Of a stretch of DNA of 64,000 nucleotides, positions 8,196-16,747 are shown piece after piece. The stretch spans positions 26,956-90,955 of the forward strand of contig JAGBEX010000043.1 in assembly GCA_017936765.1 (NCBI GenBank). The letters run 5' to 3'. A model generated the notes under the pieces. The model was not told the DNA's origin, made no database searches, and worked only from the letters and a program-made list of their open reading frames with translations. Position 1 is the first letter of the stretch. Every line of letters begins with the position of its first letter. This DNA is from Clostridia bacterium. GTDB lineage: Bacteria > Bacillota > Clostridia > Christensenellales > Aristaeellaceae. A program made the translations under genes and the position numbers.

Positions 8196-9140
8196 TTAGG
8201 TGGTGGGCAGATAGAGGAAATTCATTTCATCATCAAGGATGGGCTTGCCCTGGGCGAAAGGGAGAAGCATTTCGTTTTCCCAGCGGATGAGCCGGGCAGG
8301 GAACCAGGGTTCCTTCGGCCAGGTATCGGCATGGAACACAAAAGCGCCCAGCAGCCCATGAATGAAGCCCGCCTCCATTTCCCGATGGCGGAGAACGCCA
8401 CCGGCGGCCTGATAGCCCCGCACGGCGGCGCTGCGCTGGGCTGTGCTGTTGAAGCCAGCCAACAGCATGCCCAGGTCGGTCATGGGGAGGCCGATGCCGC
8501 ACAGGGAGAAATCGATGGGGACGAGGCCGTCCTCCGTTTGCAGGATGTTGGAGGGGGAGAGGTCGTCGTGGATGGCGATGGGGGCATCCTGCGAAGTGGC
8601 GAAGCTCTGCGCCACAGCCTCGCAGGCGGCGCGGAGGATGCCAGCGTGTTCATCGCCCAGCTGGTGCCTCTGCACCATGGCGGTGAGCAGTTCGGCCTTG
8701 TCGTGGACATCGGCCTCATCGTAGGCGCGGAGGCCTGGATGGGTGAAACCTGCGGCGGCCTGATGCAGAGCAGCAGTCATGCGGCCAGCCCGGAAGCACA
8801 TCTCCGGGGTGTAGTCCTTGCCGGAAACGACCTGACCGGGAAGCCAGCGCAGCAGCGTGGCGGCGGTGCCATCGGGCAGGAGCGCCACAAGGTCGCCGGA
8901 GGGCGTGGACTGGGGCTGCTGCACAATCATGCCATGGTCGTTCAGGTGGGCGAGAAAGGCCAATTCGGCATGGCGGTTCTCGATGGTACAGGGGGCGTAA
9001 ACACCCGGCGCAGGGCTGTGGATGCGCAGCAGATAAGCATCATGGATGCGGTAGATCAGGTTTTCGTTGTGCTGGAGGAATGCCGCCTCTGCACCTTCAA
9101 GGCCGAAGCTGGATAGTGCCTGACAGAGCAGCTCGCTCAT
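8196..9140 (-). CDS. Aminoglycoside phosphotransferase-like (APH/choline kinase fold) enzyme
   Basis: A 314-residue phosphotransferase of the APH/HSK2 kinase-like superfamily. The catalytic loop reads IHDDLSPSNIL (HxDxxxxN) and the metal-binding segment VPIDFSLCGIG (a D as in the DFG position). The substrate is unknown; relatives phosphorylate homoserine, choline, methylthioribose, sugars or antibiotics. Nothing here specifically marks antibiotic resistance. The start overlaps the stop of the upstream FAD protein as ATGA, with AAGGAG 6 bases before, so the two are translationally coupled. It is the last gene of the long minus-strand run. Confidence 0.8.
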   Translation of the reverse strand: MSELLCQALSSFGLEGAEAAFLQHNENLIYRIHDAYLLRIHSPAPGVYAPCTIENRHAELAFLAHLNDHGMIVQQPQSTPSGDLVALLPDGTAATLLRWLPGQVVSGKDYTPEMCFRAGRMTAALHQAAAGFTHPGLRAYDEADVHDKAELLTAMVQRHQLGDEHAGILRAACEAVAQSFATSQDAPIAIHDDLSPSNILQTEDGLVPIDFSLCGIGLPMTDLGMLLAGFNSTAQRSAAVRGYQAAGGVLRHREMEAGFIHGLLGAFVFHADTWPKEPWFPARLIRWENEMLLPFAQGKPILDDEMNFLYLPTT

Positions 9141-10732
9141 GCGTGGCTCCTTTCCAGCGCGGCATAGGCGGCGGCAATGCCGTCCACCGCGGCGCTGACG
9201 ATGCCTCCGGCGTAGCCTGCGCCCTCGCCTACGGGGAAGAGGCCGTCCATGCGGTCGGCCAGATAATCGGTGCCGCGGGGCAGACGCACGGAGGAGGAGG
9301 AGCGGGTCTCCACGCCGGTGAGAACGGCGTCGGGGTGGGCAAAGCCGTGGAGCTGCCGGTCCATTTGGGTAATGCCCAATTGCAGGTCGCGGATGATGAA
9401 GTCCGGCAGGCAGTCACGCAGATCGGCGGGGGTCACGCCAGGCTGGTAGGTGGGCTGCACCTCGCCCAGGCGGGTGGAGGCGCGGCTGGCCAGGAAGTCT
9501 TCCACACGCTGCACGGGGGCGCGGAAGTCCCCGCCGCCGGTGCGGTAGGCCGCCTGCTCGATGCTGCGCTGCCACACGAAGCCTGCCAGGGGATGGTCGT
9601 CGCCGAAATCCTCGGGGTTCACGCCCACCAGCAGGGCGGCATTGGCATTGCGACCATCGCGGGCGTGGTAGCTCATGCCGTTGACCACCAGGCCGCCGGG
9701 CTGGGAGGCTGCGGCAATGACCTCGCCTCCGGGACACATGCAGAAGGTGTACACGCCCCGGCCATCCGGGGTGTGGATGTTCAGCTTGTAGTCTGCCGCG
9801 TGGAGGGCGGGGTGATCGGCAAAGCGGCCGTACTGGCTGCGGTTAATGAGGGTCTGCGGATGCTCGATACGCACGCCCATGGCGAAGGGCTTCTGCACCA
9901 TGGTCACGCCCTGCTGGAACAGGGACTGAATGGTGTCCCGGGCGCTGTGGCCGATGGCGAGAAGAACCGTATCGGTGAGGATCTCCTCGGTGACGCCATC
10001 GTGCTGCACGGTGACGCCCTCCACGTGCTGGCCACGGAGGATCAGAGCGGTGAGGCGGGTCTCGAAGCGGACTTCGCCGCCCAGGGAGATGATCTCCCGG
10101 CGGATGGAGGCCACCACTCCCTTCAGCCTGTCGGTGCCGATGTGGGGCTTTTGCAGGAAGAGGATCTCCTCCGGCGCGCCATGGCGGACAAAGGTCTCCA
10201 GCACGGTGCGCTGGTGGGGCGACTTGATGCCCGTGGTGAGCTTGCCATCGGAAAAGGCGCCGGCGCCACCCTCGCCAAACTGCACATTGCTGTTGGGGTC
10301 AAGGGTGCCGTCCTTCATCATGGCGGAAACGTCCTGGGTGCGCTGGTCAACGGGCTTGCCTCGCTCAATCAAGATAGGATTCGCGCCCGCCTTTGCCAAA
10401 ATCAGCGCAGCAAACAGTCCCGCAGGCCCCGCACCCACCACCACCGGAGGACGGCGGAACGCTGCGGGTGGAATGGGCCTGGCAGGCTTGGCGACCACCT
10501 TGGTGGCAATGCCATTCTTCAAGCGGCGCAGCACGTCGTCCTCGTTCTTCACGGAAACATCCACGGTGAGAACGAAATGCACATCGCCTTTGTCGCGGGC
10601 GTCAATGGACTTCTTCACCAGGGTGATGGACTGCACCAGCGCGGCGGTGAGCTTCAGCTTGCGGCACACCAGCGCCAGCAGATCGCCATCGGCGTAGGAA
10701 AGCGGGAGGGAGAGGTTGGGTAAGCGGAGCAT
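9137..10732 (-). CDS. Uncharacterised FAD-dependent dehydrogenase (COG2509 type)
   Basis: A 531-residue flavoprotein. An N-terminal domain of about 90 residues precedes the dinucleotide-binding motif VVVGAGPAGLFAAL, followed by a GG-containing FAD segment (FGEGGAGAFSDGKL) and a C-terminal flavin signature GEGAGYAGGIVSAAVDG. This combination matches the widespread bacterial COG2509 family, whose substrate is not established. It could be a NAD(P)H-linked oxidoreductase acting on a large or hydrophobic substrate. TGGAGG lies just before the ATG. It overlaps the next gene (phosphotransferase) by 4 bases. A block of palindromic repeats separates it from the upstream ACT/MBL gene. Confidence 0.85.
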   Translation of the reverse strand: MLRLPNLSLPLSYADGDLLALVCRKLKLTAALVQSITLVKKSIDARDKGDVHFVLTVDVSVKNEDDVLRRLKNGIATKVVAKPARPIPPAAFRRPPVVVGAGPAGLFAALILAKAGANPILIERGKPVDQRTQDVSAMMKDGTLDPNSNVQFGEGGAGAFSDGKLTTGIKSPHQRTVLETFVRHGAPEEILFLQKPHIGTDRLKGVVASIRREIISLGGEVRFETRLTALILRGQHVEGVTVQHDGVTEEILTDTVLLAIGHSARDTIQSLFQQGVTMVQKPFAMGVRIEHPQTLINRSQYGRFADHPALHAADYKLNIHTPDGRGVYTFCMCPGGEVIAAASQPGGLVVNGMSYHARDGRNANAALLVGVNPEDFGDDHPLAGFVWQRSIEQAAYRTGGGDFRAPVQRVEDFLASRASTRLGEVQPTYQPGVTPADLRDCLPDFIIRDLQLGITQMDRQLHGFAHPDAVLTGVETRSSSSVRLPRGTDYLADRMDGLFPVGEGAGYAGGIVSAAVDGIAAAYAALERSHA

Positions 10733-10736
10733 AGGA

Positions 10737-10966
10737 CCTCCAGAAAAATGAAGAATGAATGATGAATAATTGAGCGTGTGGCGGCGGGCGATCGCAGATC
10801 GCCCCTACAGGTGCGCATATAAGCGGCTTTTTCCGCGTCGCGGCGCATCCGTTATGCGCCGTGACCCCAGCTCGGAGATCGCCTGGCAGCACCATCCCCG
10901 AATGGGATTCTTAAGGGTCGAAGACCCTTGAGCGGGAGAGTCCAGAGAGGGCAGCACCCTCTCTGG
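10737..10966. repeat. Modular palindromic repeat block A
   Basis: No gene is seen here. The block strings together several small palindromes: GGGCGATCGCAGATCGCCC (10786-10804), GGCGCAT/ATGCGCC, AAGGGTC/GACCCTT and AGAGAGGG/CCCTCTCT. The order and the linking words (CCCCTACAGGTG, CGCGTCGCGGCGC, CGGAGATCGC) recur in the blocks at 28024, 33369 and 53851. Confidence 0.75.
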
Positions 10967-12403
10967 TCACACCGGTTCTCCGTGGTTGATGATGGCGCCG
11001 TGGCCGGGGAGGACGAGCCAGCTGTGGCCGGAGATGCGGCGGCGGAGTTCGGTGAGGATGGCTTTGGCCTTGGGGGAGTCCTCGTTGACGGAGGTCATGA
11101 GGTAGGGCGCGAGGCGGTTGAAGGCCTGCTGCTCGGGGGTATAGCCGCGGACGTTGACGTAATCATCGCCGGTGATGGCAATGCGGTGTTCCTCGTCCAT
11201 GAGGACGATCTCGCCGGGGAGGTGGCCGCCGTTGCCCTGGTAGACATCGAAGCTCATATCGGCAAAGGTGAAGTGGCCGATGAGGGAGAGGGGCAGGGCA
11301 TCGTTGCAGGGCTGGGTATCCAGCACATGGAGCTGGTCGGCACGGGGCGGCTGATACTGGGTGATGATGCGGCTCAGGCGGGAATAGGGCAGGGTCTTGC
11401 GGTTGCGCTCCCGCAGGTGCGGGCCGCCGGTCAGCTCGGACAGGAAGCAATCGGCGGTGCGCTGGCTGACGTGGATCACATCGAAATCCGGCACAAGCCC
11501 GGCATGGTCGTAATCGGCATGGGTGAGCAGCAGCTCCTTGGGGCGGCTGTCAAAATCGGGGAAAAGCTCGTGCAGGCGGTGGAGGGTCTCGCTGCGGTAG
11601 CAGGCAAAGCCGCTGTCGATGACCAGCAGCGCGCCGGTGGGGAGATCCTCCAGCACGGTGATGTTGCTGCCGCAGGCGGGTTCCAGCACGGTGCAGTTGA
11701 CCCGCTGGGTGAGGGGCAGCAGGCTCAGCCGGAAGGGGAAGCCGTGATGCTCTGCCACAAAGTGGGCAAAGCGGCTGATGTATTCAAAGGTCTTGCTGGG
11801 CGGCTCGTTGCACTCGTCCAGCTGCTGCATGACCAGGTTGGCGTTGAAGATAAAGTCGTTGGTATCCTCCTGGGACAGGTTCAGCAGGCGGCGCATCTCT
11901 CCGGCAAAGGCGATGTAGAAAACGGTGTTGTCCAGATGCTTTTCGCCGGCATCGTATTGCAGGATGCGTACGGGGCAGAGGGTGGATAATTCCCGGAGAA
12001 GATTCTCGATGACGCTGGGATCCTCGATGTACAATCCCATTTTGAAGAACTGCTTCCCGGAGCCGTTCTCCTGGCTGCTGATGTAGGAAATATTGATGTT
12101 GTGCTGGCTCAGCACCTCCAGGATGGGTAGCACGGTGCCGGGACGGTCAGGCAATTCAAACTCGGTGAGCAGCACCTTGACCTGGGGCGCGGTTTGCGCA
12201 AAATAGCCCGCCTGCTCCAGCTCCTGCTGGATGGCGGCCTGGGCAGGGGCATCGGCCTCCACATCCACAAAGAGGGTGTGGCTGTCCACGGCCTTGTTGT
12301 AATTGCAGCGGGTGATATTGCCGCCGTGGGTCAGGATGATGCGGCTGGCCTTGAGGAATGCGCCGGACTTGTCCGGCATGGTGGTCATGTAGGAACGCTT
12401 CAT
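10967..12403 (-). CDS. Two ACT domains fused to a metallo-beta-lactamase-fold hydrolase
   Basis: A 478-residue fusion. Residues about 2-65 (YMTTMPDKSGAFLKASRII) and 78-150 (FELPDRPGTVLPILEVLSQ) look like two ACT ligand-binding domains of the amino-acid-sensing type. After a linker, the rest is a metallo-beta-lactamase domain with the metal motif LTHADYDHAG, a later GNGGHLPGEIVL and the end piece LVLPGHGAIINHGEP. This suggests a hydrolase regulated by a small molecule; the substrate is unknown. The ATG at 12403 has GGAG 8 bases upstream and replaces a GTG three codons earlier. It follows the metallophosphoesterase by 27 bases in the same operon. Confidence 0.82.
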   Translation of the reverse strand: MKRSYMTTMPDKSGAFLKASRIILTHGGNITRCNYNKAVDSHTLFVDVEADAPAQAAIQQELEQAGYFAQTAPQVKVLLTEFELPDRPGTVLPILEVLSQHNINISYISSQENGSGKQFFKMGLYIEDPSVIENLLRELSTLCPVRILQYDAGEKHLDNTVFYIAFAGEMRRLLNLSQEDTNDFIFNANLVMQQLDECNEPPSKTFEYISRFAHFVAEHHGFPFRLSLLPLTQRVNCTVLEPACGSNITVLEDLPTGALLVIDSGFACYRSETLHRLHELFPDFDSRPKELLLTHADYDHAGLVPDFDVIHVSQRTADCFLSELTGGPHLRERNRKTLPYSRLSRIITQYQPPRADQLHVLDTQPCNDALPLSLIGHFTFADMSFDVYQGNGGHLPGEIVLMDEEHRIAITGDDYVNVRGYTPEQQAFNRLAPYLMTSVNEDSPKAKAILTELRRRISGHSWLVLPGHGAIINHGEPV

Positions 12404-12430
12404 GGGTATCACTCCAATAGTGGGATGGGG

Positions 12431-13375
12431 TCAGGGGACGAACAGCTCCGGCCAGCGCTGGGGCGCGGCGGTGAGCCATTCGGCGTAGGCTGCTTGCCAG
12501 GTGTCCTTGGCAAAGGGGCGGCGGGAGTCGCCGATGCGGGTGGCGTATTCCTCGGCGTACCAGAGCAGGCTGGCTACCTTTTCGCGGCGGGTGCGCCACT
12601 CGGCGAAGATGGTCTCGCTCCAGATGCGGGCTTCGGCATATTGTTCGGTGGCCTTCACCTGGGTGATGAGGGCTTCCACATCGTAGGGGATGCGGCGCTC
12701 TTCCACGGCGACGCTGCCACCCTCGATGGTCAGCAGGGTGTAGCAGGCGCCGAATTCGCAGCCGTCCAGGGGCATACCGCAGGAGCCGGGGTTGATGAGC
12801 CAGCGGCCATCAAAGCAGCCGTGGGCTTGAATATGGTTGTGACCGAAGATGTACACGCCGGGTTCCAGGGCGGCAATGGCGCTGCGACAGGCTTCGTCCT
12901 CGGCCATGGTGCGGCGGAAGTCGGCCAGGAGAGCTTCGCGGGTCACCGGGCTGTGGGGATAGCGGAAGGGAAAGGCGCTGGTGCGGAAATGGGCATGGAG
13001 CGCCTTGCCCATGAAGGCCTCGGAAGAATGCGCCATGCGGAGGGTGAGGCCATCGCAGGGCAGGGTGATCTCCTCCGGCAGGGCATCCAACCAGGCCTTG
13101 TTATCGGCGGTGAGGGTGCGGGCGCACCAGCGGGAGACCTCGAACTGGCCATCGTCCCCCGGTGGAACGTCCAGGTGGTTCTCGTCGTTGCCACGAACGA
13201 AATGGGCGTTGGGCAGGCTACGGAGCAGGGCGGCCACCTCGTTGGGCCAGGGGGCGCTGATGGAATAATCGCCCACGAAAAGATACGCCCCGGCACCCTG
13301 CTGGCGTGCGTCATCAAGGGCGAGGCGCAGGGCGGGGGCGTTGCCGTGAATATCGGAAATAACGGCGTACTTCAT
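12431..13375 (-). CDS. Calcineurin-like metallophosphoesterase
   Basis: A 314-residue cytoplasmic enzyme. The five metal-binding blocks are present: DIHGN (7-11), VGDY, GNDE, and C-terminal GHNHIQA. Blocks and spacing match the YfcE/MJ0936-type phosphodiesterases, but the last 80 residues are an extra helical tail. The substrate is not identifiable; relatives act on cyclic or bis-phosphodiesters or phosphoproteins. It lies 3 bases past truA and is cotranscribed with it and with the ACT/MBL gene. Confidence 0.85.
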   Translation of the reverse strand: MKYAVISDIHGNAPALRLALDDARQQGAGAYLFVGDYSISAPWPNEVAALLRSLPNAHFVRGNDENHLDVPPGDDGQFEVSRWCARTLTADNKAWLDALPEEITLPCDGLTLRMAHSSEAFMGKALHAHFRTSAFPFRYPHSPVTREALLADFRRTMAEDEACRSAIAALEPGVYIFGHNHIQAHGCFDGRWLINPGSCGMPLDGCEFGACYTLLTIEGGSVAVEERRIPYDVEALITQVKATEQYAEARIWSETIFAEWRTRREKVASLLWYAEEYATRIGDSRRPFAKDTWQAAYAEWLTAAPQRWPELFVP

Positions 13376-13378
13376 GGC

Positions 13379-14161
13379 TCAATCCTCGTGCCAGCGGATG
13401 CTGTCGGGCAGGGTGAAGGCAGCCTGGGGGTAGTCCACACGGGTCAGCTCCAGGCCGTGGGGCGGGGCGGTGACCCCCAGATCCAGCCGATTGCCGCTGG
13501 CGATGGCGCGGGTGAAGGCGTCCTCGCCCCGGCGGTGGTGGCCGATCTCGATCAGCGTACCGGCAATGATGCGCACCATGTTGTACAGGAAGGCATCGCC
13601 CTCGATGGTGAGGATGAACTCCTCGCCCTGCTGGGTGATTTCCGCTTTATGGATGGTGCGGATGGTGGTCTTGGCCGTGCCGCCGCTGGCCTGGAAGGCC
13701 GCGAAATCGTGCTTGCCCAGGAGGGTTTGCGCGGCCCGCTGCATGGGCGGCAGATCCAGCGCCACAGGCACATGCACATGGGTGTTGCGGCGGATGGCGC
13801 TGCCGTGGCGGGTGTTGATGATGCGGTAGGTATACTGCTTGCCGCAGGTCATGAAGCGGGCATGGAAATCCGCGGGGACTTCACGCCCGGTGAGGACGCG
13901 TACGTCCCTGGGCAGCATGGTGTTGAGAACGAAGGGGAATTTCTCCGGGGGAATGGAGGATTCCGTGTCGAAATGCACGGCCTGCCCCAGGGCATGGACG
14001 CCTGCATCGGTGCGGCTGGCGCCGGTGACCACGATGCGCTCGTGGGTGGCGGCGCTCAGGGCCTCCTCCAGCACCTGCTGCACGGCGAGGCCATTGATCT
14101 GTCGCTGCCAGCCAGCGTAGTTGGTGCCATCGTATTCCACGGTCAGCAGGATGCGCTTCAC
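13379..14161 (-). CDS. truA: tRNA pseudouridine(38-40) synthase
   Basis: Makes pseudouridine at positions 38-40 of the tRNA anticodon arm. The 260-residue protein begins LLTVEYDGTNYAGWQRQ, as TruA does, and has the catalytic aspartate in GASRTDAGVHALGQ. Length is normal. The start is GTG, overlapping the ecfT stop as GTGA, with GGAGG 10 bases upstream. The ecfA1-ecfA2-ecfT-truA order is the common Bacillota arrangement. Confidence 0.95.
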   Translation of the reverse strand: MKRILLTVEYDGTNYAGWQRQINGLAVQQVLEEALSAATHERIVVTGASRTDAGVHALGQAVHFDTESSIPPEKFPFVLNTMLPRDVRVLTGREVPADFHARFMTCGKQYTYRIINTRHGSAIRRNTHVHVPVALDLPPMQRAAQTLLGKHDFAAFQASGGTAKTTIRTIHKAEITQQGEEFILTIEGDAFLYNMVRIIAGTLIEIGHHRRGEDAFTRAIASGNRLDLGVTAPPHGLELTRVDYPQAAFTLPDSIRWHED

Positions 14162-14961
14162 AGGATAAGCCCCTCCACAACGATCAGCAGGATCAGCCCG
14201 GCCATGGCGGCGCAGGCAAGGTAGTCATGCTGGGTGATCTTCAGCACGCGCATACGGGTGCGATGCTCGCCGCCGTGGTAGCAGCGGGCTTCCATGGCCA
14301 TGGCCAGGTCGCCTGCCCGGCGGAAGGCGCTGACGAACAGCGGCACCAGCAGCGGCACCATGGCCTTGGCACGCTGGAGCAGGTTGCCGCTCTCGAAATC
14401 CGCGCCACGGGCCATCTGCGCCTTCTGGATCTTGTCGGTCTCCTCCAGCAGGGTGGGGATGAACCGCAGAGCGATGGACATCATCATACCCAGCTCATGG
14501 GCGGGGAAGTGGAAGCGCTTGAGGGGGGAGAGCAGCAGCTCGATGCCATCGGACAGCATGATGGGAGAGGTGGTGAGCGTCAAAAGCGACGTGCCCACCA
14601 CCAGGAACATGAGGCGCAGGGAATAATGCACGGCCTGGGAGAGTCCCTCCACCGTGATGTGGATGAAGCCCAGGCGCAAAAGCGTGGTTCCCTCGGTGGT
14701 GAAAAACAGGTTGAGGATGAAGGTGAGGATCAGGATGAAGCGCAGGGGCTTCAGACCCTTGGTGAGCATTTTGAAGGGGATGTTGGCCATGCGGGAGGTG
14801 AGGTACACAAAGCCCAGCACGATGGCATAGCCCACCAGGGAATGCACCATGAACACCGCCACGATGAAGGCAATGGTCAAAACAATTTTGATGCGGGGGT
14901 CGAGGCGGTGGACGAAGCTGTCCACCGGGTAATACTGCCCCATGGTGATGTTCTTCAGCAT
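14158..14961 (-). CDS. ecfT: ECF transporter transmembrane (T) component
   Basis: The shared membrane scaffold of group 1 energy-coupling factor transporters. The 267-residue protein has several hydrophobic helices and the T-component coupling helices near the C-terminus, with an ARG signature (QMARGADFES) that contacts the ATPases. The first residues (MGQYYPVDSFVHRLDPR) are typical. The ATG at 14961 has GGAGG 7 bases upstream, rather than an earlier in-frame codon. It overlaps ecfA2 by 7 bases and truA by 4, so coupling is tight. It would serve FolT and other S components elsewhere. Confidence 0.94.
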   Translation of the reverse strand: MLKNITMGQYYPVDSFVHRLDPRIKIVLTIAFIVAVFMVHSLVGYAIVLGFVYLTSRMANIPFKMLTKGLKPLRFILILTFILNLFFTTEGTTLLRLGFIHITVEGLSQAVHYSLRLMFLVVGTSLLTLTTSPIMLSDGIELLLSPLKRFHFPAHELGMMMSIALRFIPTLLEETDKIQKAQMARGADFESGNLLQRAKAMVPLLVPLFVSAFRRAGDLAMAMEARCYHGGEHRTRMRVLKITQHDYLACAAMAGLILLIVVEGLIL

Positions 14962-15818
14962 GGATGTGCCTCCTTCCACTTGGCCAGCAGGCACTCCTGC
15001 AATTCCTGGGGCGTGTAAAGATCGGCGGGCAGGTCGATGCCGCGGGCGCGGAGCAGGGCGCAGAGCTTGGCAGCCTCAGGCACGCCCAGGTGGATCTTCT
15101 TCATCATGTCCACCTGCTGGAAGATCTCCCGGGGGGTGCCGGTGGCCACCACCTCGCCCTTGCTCATCACAATGAGGCGGGTAGCCAGGCGGGCCACATC
15201 GTCCATGCTGTGGGAGACCATGATCACCGTCACGCCGCCCTGGGCGTGCAGCTCCTGCACCATGGACAGGATGCGGTCGCGACCCTTGGGGTCAAGGCCT
15301 GCGGTGGGTTCGTCCAGGATGAGGACCTTGGGTTCCATGGCCAGCACGCCTGCAATGGCCACCCGGCGCATCTGGCCGCCGGAAAGCTCAAAGGGGCTAC
15401 GCTCGGCATATTTGTCGTAATCCAGGTGGACGTGGGCCATGGCGCGGCGAACACGCTGGTCGATCTCCTCATCGGTCAAGCCCAGGTTCTTGGGGCCGAA
15501 GGCGATGTCCTTGGCCACGGTTTCTTCAAAGAGCTGATATTCGGGGTACTGGAACACCAGCCCCACCTTTTGCCGGATGCGGCGGCGGTCTGTCTTTTCG
15601 CCGTTGAGATCCTCGCCGTCGATGAGAATGGTGCCGCTGGTGGGCTTCAGCAGGCCGTTCAGGTGCTGCACCAGGGTGCTTTTGCCGCTGCCGGTGTGGC
15701 CGATGACGGCAATGAACTCGCCGTCCTCGATGGTCAGGTTCACATTCCGGATGGCCGTGGCCTGGAAGGCGCTGCCCTCGGAATAGGTGTGGGTCACGTT
15801 GCTCAGTTGGATGGGCAT
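14955..15818 (-). CDS. ecfA2: ECF transporter ATPase A2
   Basis: A 287-residue ABC ATPase: Walker A GHTGSGKST, Q-loop GLVFQYPEYQLF, signature LSGGQMRRVAIAG, Walker B VLILDEPTAGLDP, and switch histidine in MVSHSMDD. The YPEYQLFEETV stretch after the Q-loop is typical of EcfA2. The ATG at 15818 is chosen, with GAGGAGG about 13 bases upstream; a nearby in-frame GTG is too close to that site. It overlaps ecfA1 by 16 bases and ecfT by 7. Confidence 0.94.
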   Translation of the reverse strand: MPIQLSNVTHTYSEGSAFQATAIRNVNLTIEDGEFIAVIGHTGSGKSTLVQHLNGLLKPTSGTILIDGEDLNGEKTDRRRIRQKVGLVFQYPEYQLFEETVAKDIAFGPKNLGLTDEEIDQRVRRAMAHVHLDYDKYAERSPFELSGGQMRRVAIAGVLAMEPKVLILDEPTAGLDPKGRDRILSMVQELHAQGGVTVIMVSHSMDDVARLATRLIVMSKGEVVATGTPREIFQQVDMMKKIHLGVPEAAKLCALLRARGIDLPADLYTPQELQECLLAKWKEAHPC

Positions 15819-16645
15819 AGCAGTTTGCACACCTCCTCGGCCATTTCTTCTACCGTCAGGATGCCCTGGGGCAGGGGCATACCGCCCTTGCACAGCTGGG
15901 CAGAAAGGGCGGTCATGTGGGGAACGTCCAGGTGCAATTCCCGCATCTCGTCGATATGCTGGAAAACCTCACGGGGCGTACCCATGCGGGCGATGCGTCC
16001 CTGGTTGACCACCACCACCCGGTCGGCCTGGGCGGCTTCCTCCATGAAGTGGGTGATCCACACCACGGTGATGCCCTTCTGCCGGTTCAGGCGGCGCACG
16101 GTGTCCAGCACCTCCTTGCGGCCGGAGGGATCCAGCATGGCGGTGGCTTCGTCGGCAATGATCACGGAAGGCTCCATGGCCAAGATGCCGGCAATGGCCA
16201 CGCGCTGCTTTTGTCCGCCGGAGAGCATATGGGGCGCGCTGTCGGCAAACTCGTTCATGCGCACGGCGGCCAGGGCGCTTTCAATACGGGCGGGCATGTC
16301 CTCGGTGGGAACGCCCAGGTTTTCCAGGCCAAAGGCCACGTCCTCCTTCACCACGGTAGCCACGATCTGGTTATCCGGGTTCTGGAAGATCATGCCCGCC
16401 TGCTGGCGGATGTCCCAGACGCGGTCTTCATCGCGGGTGTCCAGCCCGCAGACCACAACGGCGCCCTGGGTGGGGATATATAAGGCATTGATCAGCTTGG
16501 CCAGGGTGGATTTGCCGGAGCCGTTATGCCCCAGCACAGCCACAAATTCGCCGGGCTGCACCTTCATGTCGATATCGGTGAGGGCAGGGTCTTCCGCTTC
16601 TTCATAGGTGAAGGAAACCTGCTCGACCTTGATCCTTTCGTCCAT
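15803..16645 (-). CDS. ecfA1: ECF transporter ATPase A1
   Basis: A 280-residue ABC ATPase: Walker A GHNGSGKST, Q-loop MIFQNPDNQIVATVVKEDVA, signature LSGGQKQRVAIAG, Walker B VIIADEATAMLDP (EcfA1 often has A before the DE/AT motif), and switch histidine in WITHFMEEA. FQNPDNQ is the usual EcfA1 mark. AAGGAG lies 6 bases before the ATG. It is the first gene of an operon running down to truA and beyond, with a clear promoter at 16685-16713. Confidence 0.94.
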   Translation of the reverse strand: MDERIKVEQVSFTYEEAEDPALTDIDMKVQPGEFVAVLGHNGSGKSTLAKLINALYIPTQGAVVVCGLDTRDEDRVWDIRQQAGMIFQNPDNQIVATVVKEDVAFGLENLGVPTEDMPARIESALAAVRMNEFADSAPHMLSGGQKQRVAIAGILAMEPSVIIADEATAMLDPSGRKEVLDTVRRLNRQKGITVVWITHFMEEAAQADRVVVVNQGRIARMGTPREVFQHIDEMRELHLDVPHMTALSAQLCKGGMPLPQGILTVEEMAEEVCKLLCPSN

Positions 16646-16684
16646 GGTGTTCTCCTTGAAAATAAGCATGGTATACCATCCGAT

Positions 16685-16713
16685 ATTCTACCACAATATG
16701 CATGAAGCCGCAA
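16685..16713 (-). promoter_or_regulatory. Promoter of the ecfA1-ecfA2-ecfT-truA operon
   Basis: Minus strand: TTGCGG (16708-16713), 17-base spacer, TAGAAT (16685-16690). Confidence 0.72.
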
Positions 16714-16747
16714 GTAAAAAGGCAGGATAGAACAAAGGAGGTGCGAG

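Noticed and set aside
10737..10966. CRISPR array
   Set aside because: The repeated units are palindromes of varying sequence with no regular spacers, and no cas gene is in the window.
12194..14224. Plus-strand open frame of 676 codons over truA and neighbours
   Set aside because: Mirror of the real minus-strand genes truA, metallophosphoesterase and ACT/MBL; no ribosome site or family motifs.
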